Assembly: GCA_017547385.1 (NCBI GenBank)
Contig: JAFYPU010000033.1
Span: 1 to 64,000 of the forward strand
Direction: 5' to 3'
DNA: 64,000 nucleotides
From: Bacteroidaceae bacterium
Lineage (GTDB): Bacteria > Bacteroidota > Bacteroidia > Bacteroidales > Bacteroidaceae
Position 1 is the stretch's first letter; every line of letters starts with the position of its first letter. Positions 62,054-64,000 of this stretch are shown in pieces. Below the pieces are notes generated by a model. It was not told the DNA's origin. It saw only the letters and a list, made by a program, of their open reading frames with translations, and did not search any database. A program made the position numbers and the translations under genes.

Positions 62054-62698
62054 TTATTGCTTGCTCGCCTTGCGATCGTTGTAAGCACGGTGGGCCCAGA
62101 TGATGCAACCCACGAGAATCATGGCCATGGCCGGCATGGTCATCATACCGTTGTTGACATACCAACCGCCGTTTTCAACATACATGCTTTCAGGGATGAT
62201 GCGCATACCGAGCAATGTGCCGGCACCGAAAAGCTCGCGCACAAATCCAACGGCAACGAGAATCCATGCATAACCAAGGCCGCTACCTACACCGTCGAGG
62301 AACGATTCCCAAGGACCGTTTTGCATGGCGAAAGCCTCAAGGCGTCCCATCAGGATACAGTTGGTGATGATAAGTCCGACGTACACGGAGAGCTGCACGC
62401 TCACATCGTAGGCAAAAGCCTTAAGGATTTGGCTCACGAGGGTTACGAGGGTAGCCACAACCACCAACTGCACGATGATGCGGATGCGGTTAGGCACGGT
62501 TTTTCTCAGCAACGAAATGATAACGTTGGCAAAAGCTGTGATGACAGTTACGGAAAGACCCATCACGAGGGCAGGTTCCAATTGTGCGGTTACAGCCAAT
62601 GCAGAACAGATACCCAACACCTGCACGGTAACAGGGTTGTCCAAATTCAGAGGATTGGCAAATACCTCTCTATTCTCTTTGGAAAATAATTTGCTCAT
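62054..62698 (-). CDS. nqrD: Na+-translocating NADH:quinone reductase subunit D
   Basis: A 214-residue membrane subunit homologous to NqrE. It has the family's PVTVQVLGICSALAVTAQ at the N terminus with a conserved Cys, and IITNCILMGRLEAFA with a second one. Position between nqrC and nqrE follows the usual gene order. Confidence 0.96.
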   Translation of the reverse strand: MSKLFSKENREVFANPLNLDNPVTVQVLGICSALAVTAQLEPALVMGLSVTVITAFANVIISLLRKTVPNRIRIIVQLVVVATLVTLVSQILKAFAYDVSVQLSVYVGLIITNCILMGRLEAFAMQNGPWESFLDGVGSGLGYAWILVAVGFVRELFGAGTLLGMRIIPESMYVENGGWYVNNGMMTMPAMAMILVGCIIWAHRAYNDRKASKQ

Positions 62699-62713
62699 AT
62701 TCTTTCCTCCTTA

Positions 62714-63421
62714 TTATTTGTTTGCGTTAAAGAAACCGATGTATTGCTGCAAACCATCAGTTACCATGGCAGCCGCTCCCTTTGTGGTAAGCGTTGCGCC
62801 GGTAAGTCCGTCCACTTCATACTCGGGGTTTTTTACTTGTCCTTTCTTGACAATGGTGAGTGCCACTTGTGTTGCAGCAGTGTCGGCAAAGATCTGCTTG
62901 TCCTTGAATTGGTCTTGGAACTTTTGTTCCGCAATGGGAGAACCGAGACCGGCAGTTTCGCTCTCGTGTGAGAAGTATGCGCCATACACAGTGCTGCAGT
63001 CGTCATTGATGGCCATATAGCCCCAAAGACCGCCCCAAAGTCCGCGGCCGGACATGGGTACAACGTACTTGGTTGCTCCTTCCACATTGCAAATGTAAAT
63101 GGGCAGGTTTTCGGCGGTGATTTCTTTGTTTTCCACTTTGAAACCGGCCTGATCCTTTTCTGCACCGGCGTTAACGGTGTCGCCCTTTGCATTGATAATC
63201 ATATCGGCCACAATCACTTCAGCGTACTTGCTCTCGATGGCATTGGCATCCTGCAAATCGCGGATGTTGAGTGCGGCGAGGATTTGCTTTTTCTTGTCAA
63301 GCTCAACGTTCTTGTCCTGTGTGGGTTTCAGGGCAGAGGAAACAAAGGCCAGCAAGAATGCTACGATAACAACCATTACCGAAGCATAGATAATCGTATA
63401 GGAATTGCTATTAGTGTTCAT
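62714..63421 (-). CDS. nqrC: Na+-translocating NADH:quinone reductase subunit C
   Basis: A 235-residue flavoprotein subunit with one N-terminal membrane helix. The motif VDGLTGATLTTKGAAAM contains the threonine to which FMN is covalently attached in this family. Only 15 bp lie between it and nqrD, so expression is coupled. Confidence 0.96.
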   Translation of the reverse strand: MNTNSNSYTIIYASVMVVIVAFLLAFVSSALKPTQDKNVELDKKKQILAALNIRDLQDANAIESKYAEVIVADMIINAKGDTVNAGAEKDQAGFKVENKEITAENLPIYICNVEGATKYVVPMSGRGLWGGLWGYMAINDDCSTVYGAYFSHESETAGLGSPIAEQKFQDQFKDKQIFADTAATQVALTIVKKGQVKNPEYEVDGLTGATLTTKGAAAMVTDGLQQYIGFFNANK

Positions 63422-63441
63422 ATCTTTTTGCTTTTGTAAGG

Positions 63442-64000
63442 TTATTTGATAGCGCGTTTAGCACGCTTGTTGATGTTGCTCTGCACGAAGCTGTAGTCAA
63501 TGAGCGGAGCAAACATGTTCATGAAGAGGATGGCCAGCATCATGCCTTCGGGGTAACCGGGGTTCAGCACGCGGATGGCGATGGCCAAAGCACCGATAAG
63601 GAAGCCGTAGATGTATTTGCCACCTTCTGTGCGGGCACTGGTAACGGGGTCGGTGGCCATGAAGACTGCACCAAAGCAGAAACCGCCCAACAGAATGTGT
63701 TCGTACCATGTGAGAGGGGTCATATCGCAGCTTTGGAAGAGGAGGCCGACGAGAGCACCGCCCACGAAGACGCTCAGCATGGTTTTCCAAGATGCGATGC
63801 GTGTCCACAGCAGGATGGCTGCACCGATGGCAATGGCGATAACACTGGTTTCGCCGATGCTACCCGGCATCAAACCTGTGAACATATCTGTCATTGAAGT
63901 GGTTACTTCGACACCGGAACCAGCCAAGCCCAGAGGAGTGGCCATGGTGAAGCCGTCGGGAAGTTGGTTGCCCAAGCCCAAGAAAGGTTCGGTGCTCACC
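63442..64000 (-). CDS. nqrB: Na+-translocating NADH:quinone reductase subunit B (3' part)
   Basis: The last roughly 186 residues of the membrane subunit; the 5' end lies beyond the window edge, so the GTG at 63999 is not a start. It shows GFTMATPLG, corresponding to the region of the covalent FMN threonine, and later membrane helices ending in a basic tail (NINKRAKRAIK). Forms the membrane core with NqrD and NqrE. Confidence 0.94.
   Translation of the reverse strand, partial: VSTEPFLGLGNQLPDGFTMATPLGLAGSGVEVTTSMTDMFTGLMPGSIGETSVIAIAIGAAILLWTRIASWKTMLSVFVGGALVGLLFQSCDMTPLTWYEHILLGGFCFGAVFMATDPVTSARTEGGKYIYGFLIGALAIAIRVLNPGYPEGMMLAILFMNMFAPLIDYSFVQSNINKRAKRAIK

Overview
The window looks like chromosomal DNA of a Bacteroidales bacterium, most probably Prevotellaceae. 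The signs are Bacteroidetes promoters (TTTG, a 19-21 bp spacer, TAnnTTTG) in front of many genes, no consistent Shine-Dalgarno sequence, the type IX secretion regulator PorX with several cargo proteins ending in the sorting domain, an Nqr sodium pump, and families typical of the group (DUF4831, DUF5723, TamL, GH110). Base composition is roughly balanced, with two clearly AT-richer genes or gene segments: the secreted protein at 14109-16547 and the middle of the methyltransferase gene. This taxonomy is inference; no rRNA is present.

Layout. 0.3-6.2 kb: MscS-type channel, DUF456 protein, tRNA-Leu, and an operon of an SRPBCC protein, argH and a four-cysteine lipoprotein. 6.7-13.5 kb: porX, frr-rsgA-nfeD, phoH, a small membrane protein, purC. 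13.9-27.3 kb: three large type IX cargo proteins (a modular protein, a subtilase, a papain-like multidomain protease), a glycosyltransferase, and an AraC regulator with a cysteine desulfidase-family enzyme. 27.9-35.7 kb: plus-strand run of rfbA, a fourth cargo protein, a HAD hydrolase, nnr, DUF4831 and a GH110-like enzyme. 36-40.1 kb: type III restriction-modification. 40.8-46.6 kb: fba, a DUF5723/lipoprotein pair and a Wza-like export lipoprotein. 46.8-51.7 kb: glycogen cluster (GH133, glycosyltransferase, GH57). 52.3-59.7 kb: Crp/Fnr regulator, miaA, gapA, mscL, tamL, a lipoprotein. 60.1-64 kb: nqrB(partial)CDEF.

How the parts fit: PorX would regulate the secretion machinery that exports the four tail-bearing proteins seen here; the machinery itself is outside the window. 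RfbA makes a sugar nucleotide used for surface glycans, and one cargo gene sits 3 bp behind it. The glycogen genes form one transcription unit.

The least explained material is intergenic. Three families of short tandem arrays occur, each built from palindromic units with a strict period: 21 bp (eight loci, core GCAGAAAATTCTGC), 21 bp (one locus, core CACGTCGTG) and 22 bp (two loci, core TTATCATGCGCATGATAA). A composite promoter repeat of about 100-118 bp stands in front of four unrelated transcription units, with even its spacer conserved. The type III methyltransferase has a leader of about 320 nt in which one segment can pair with either of two others, one of them touching the start codon. 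None of this has been checked against a database.
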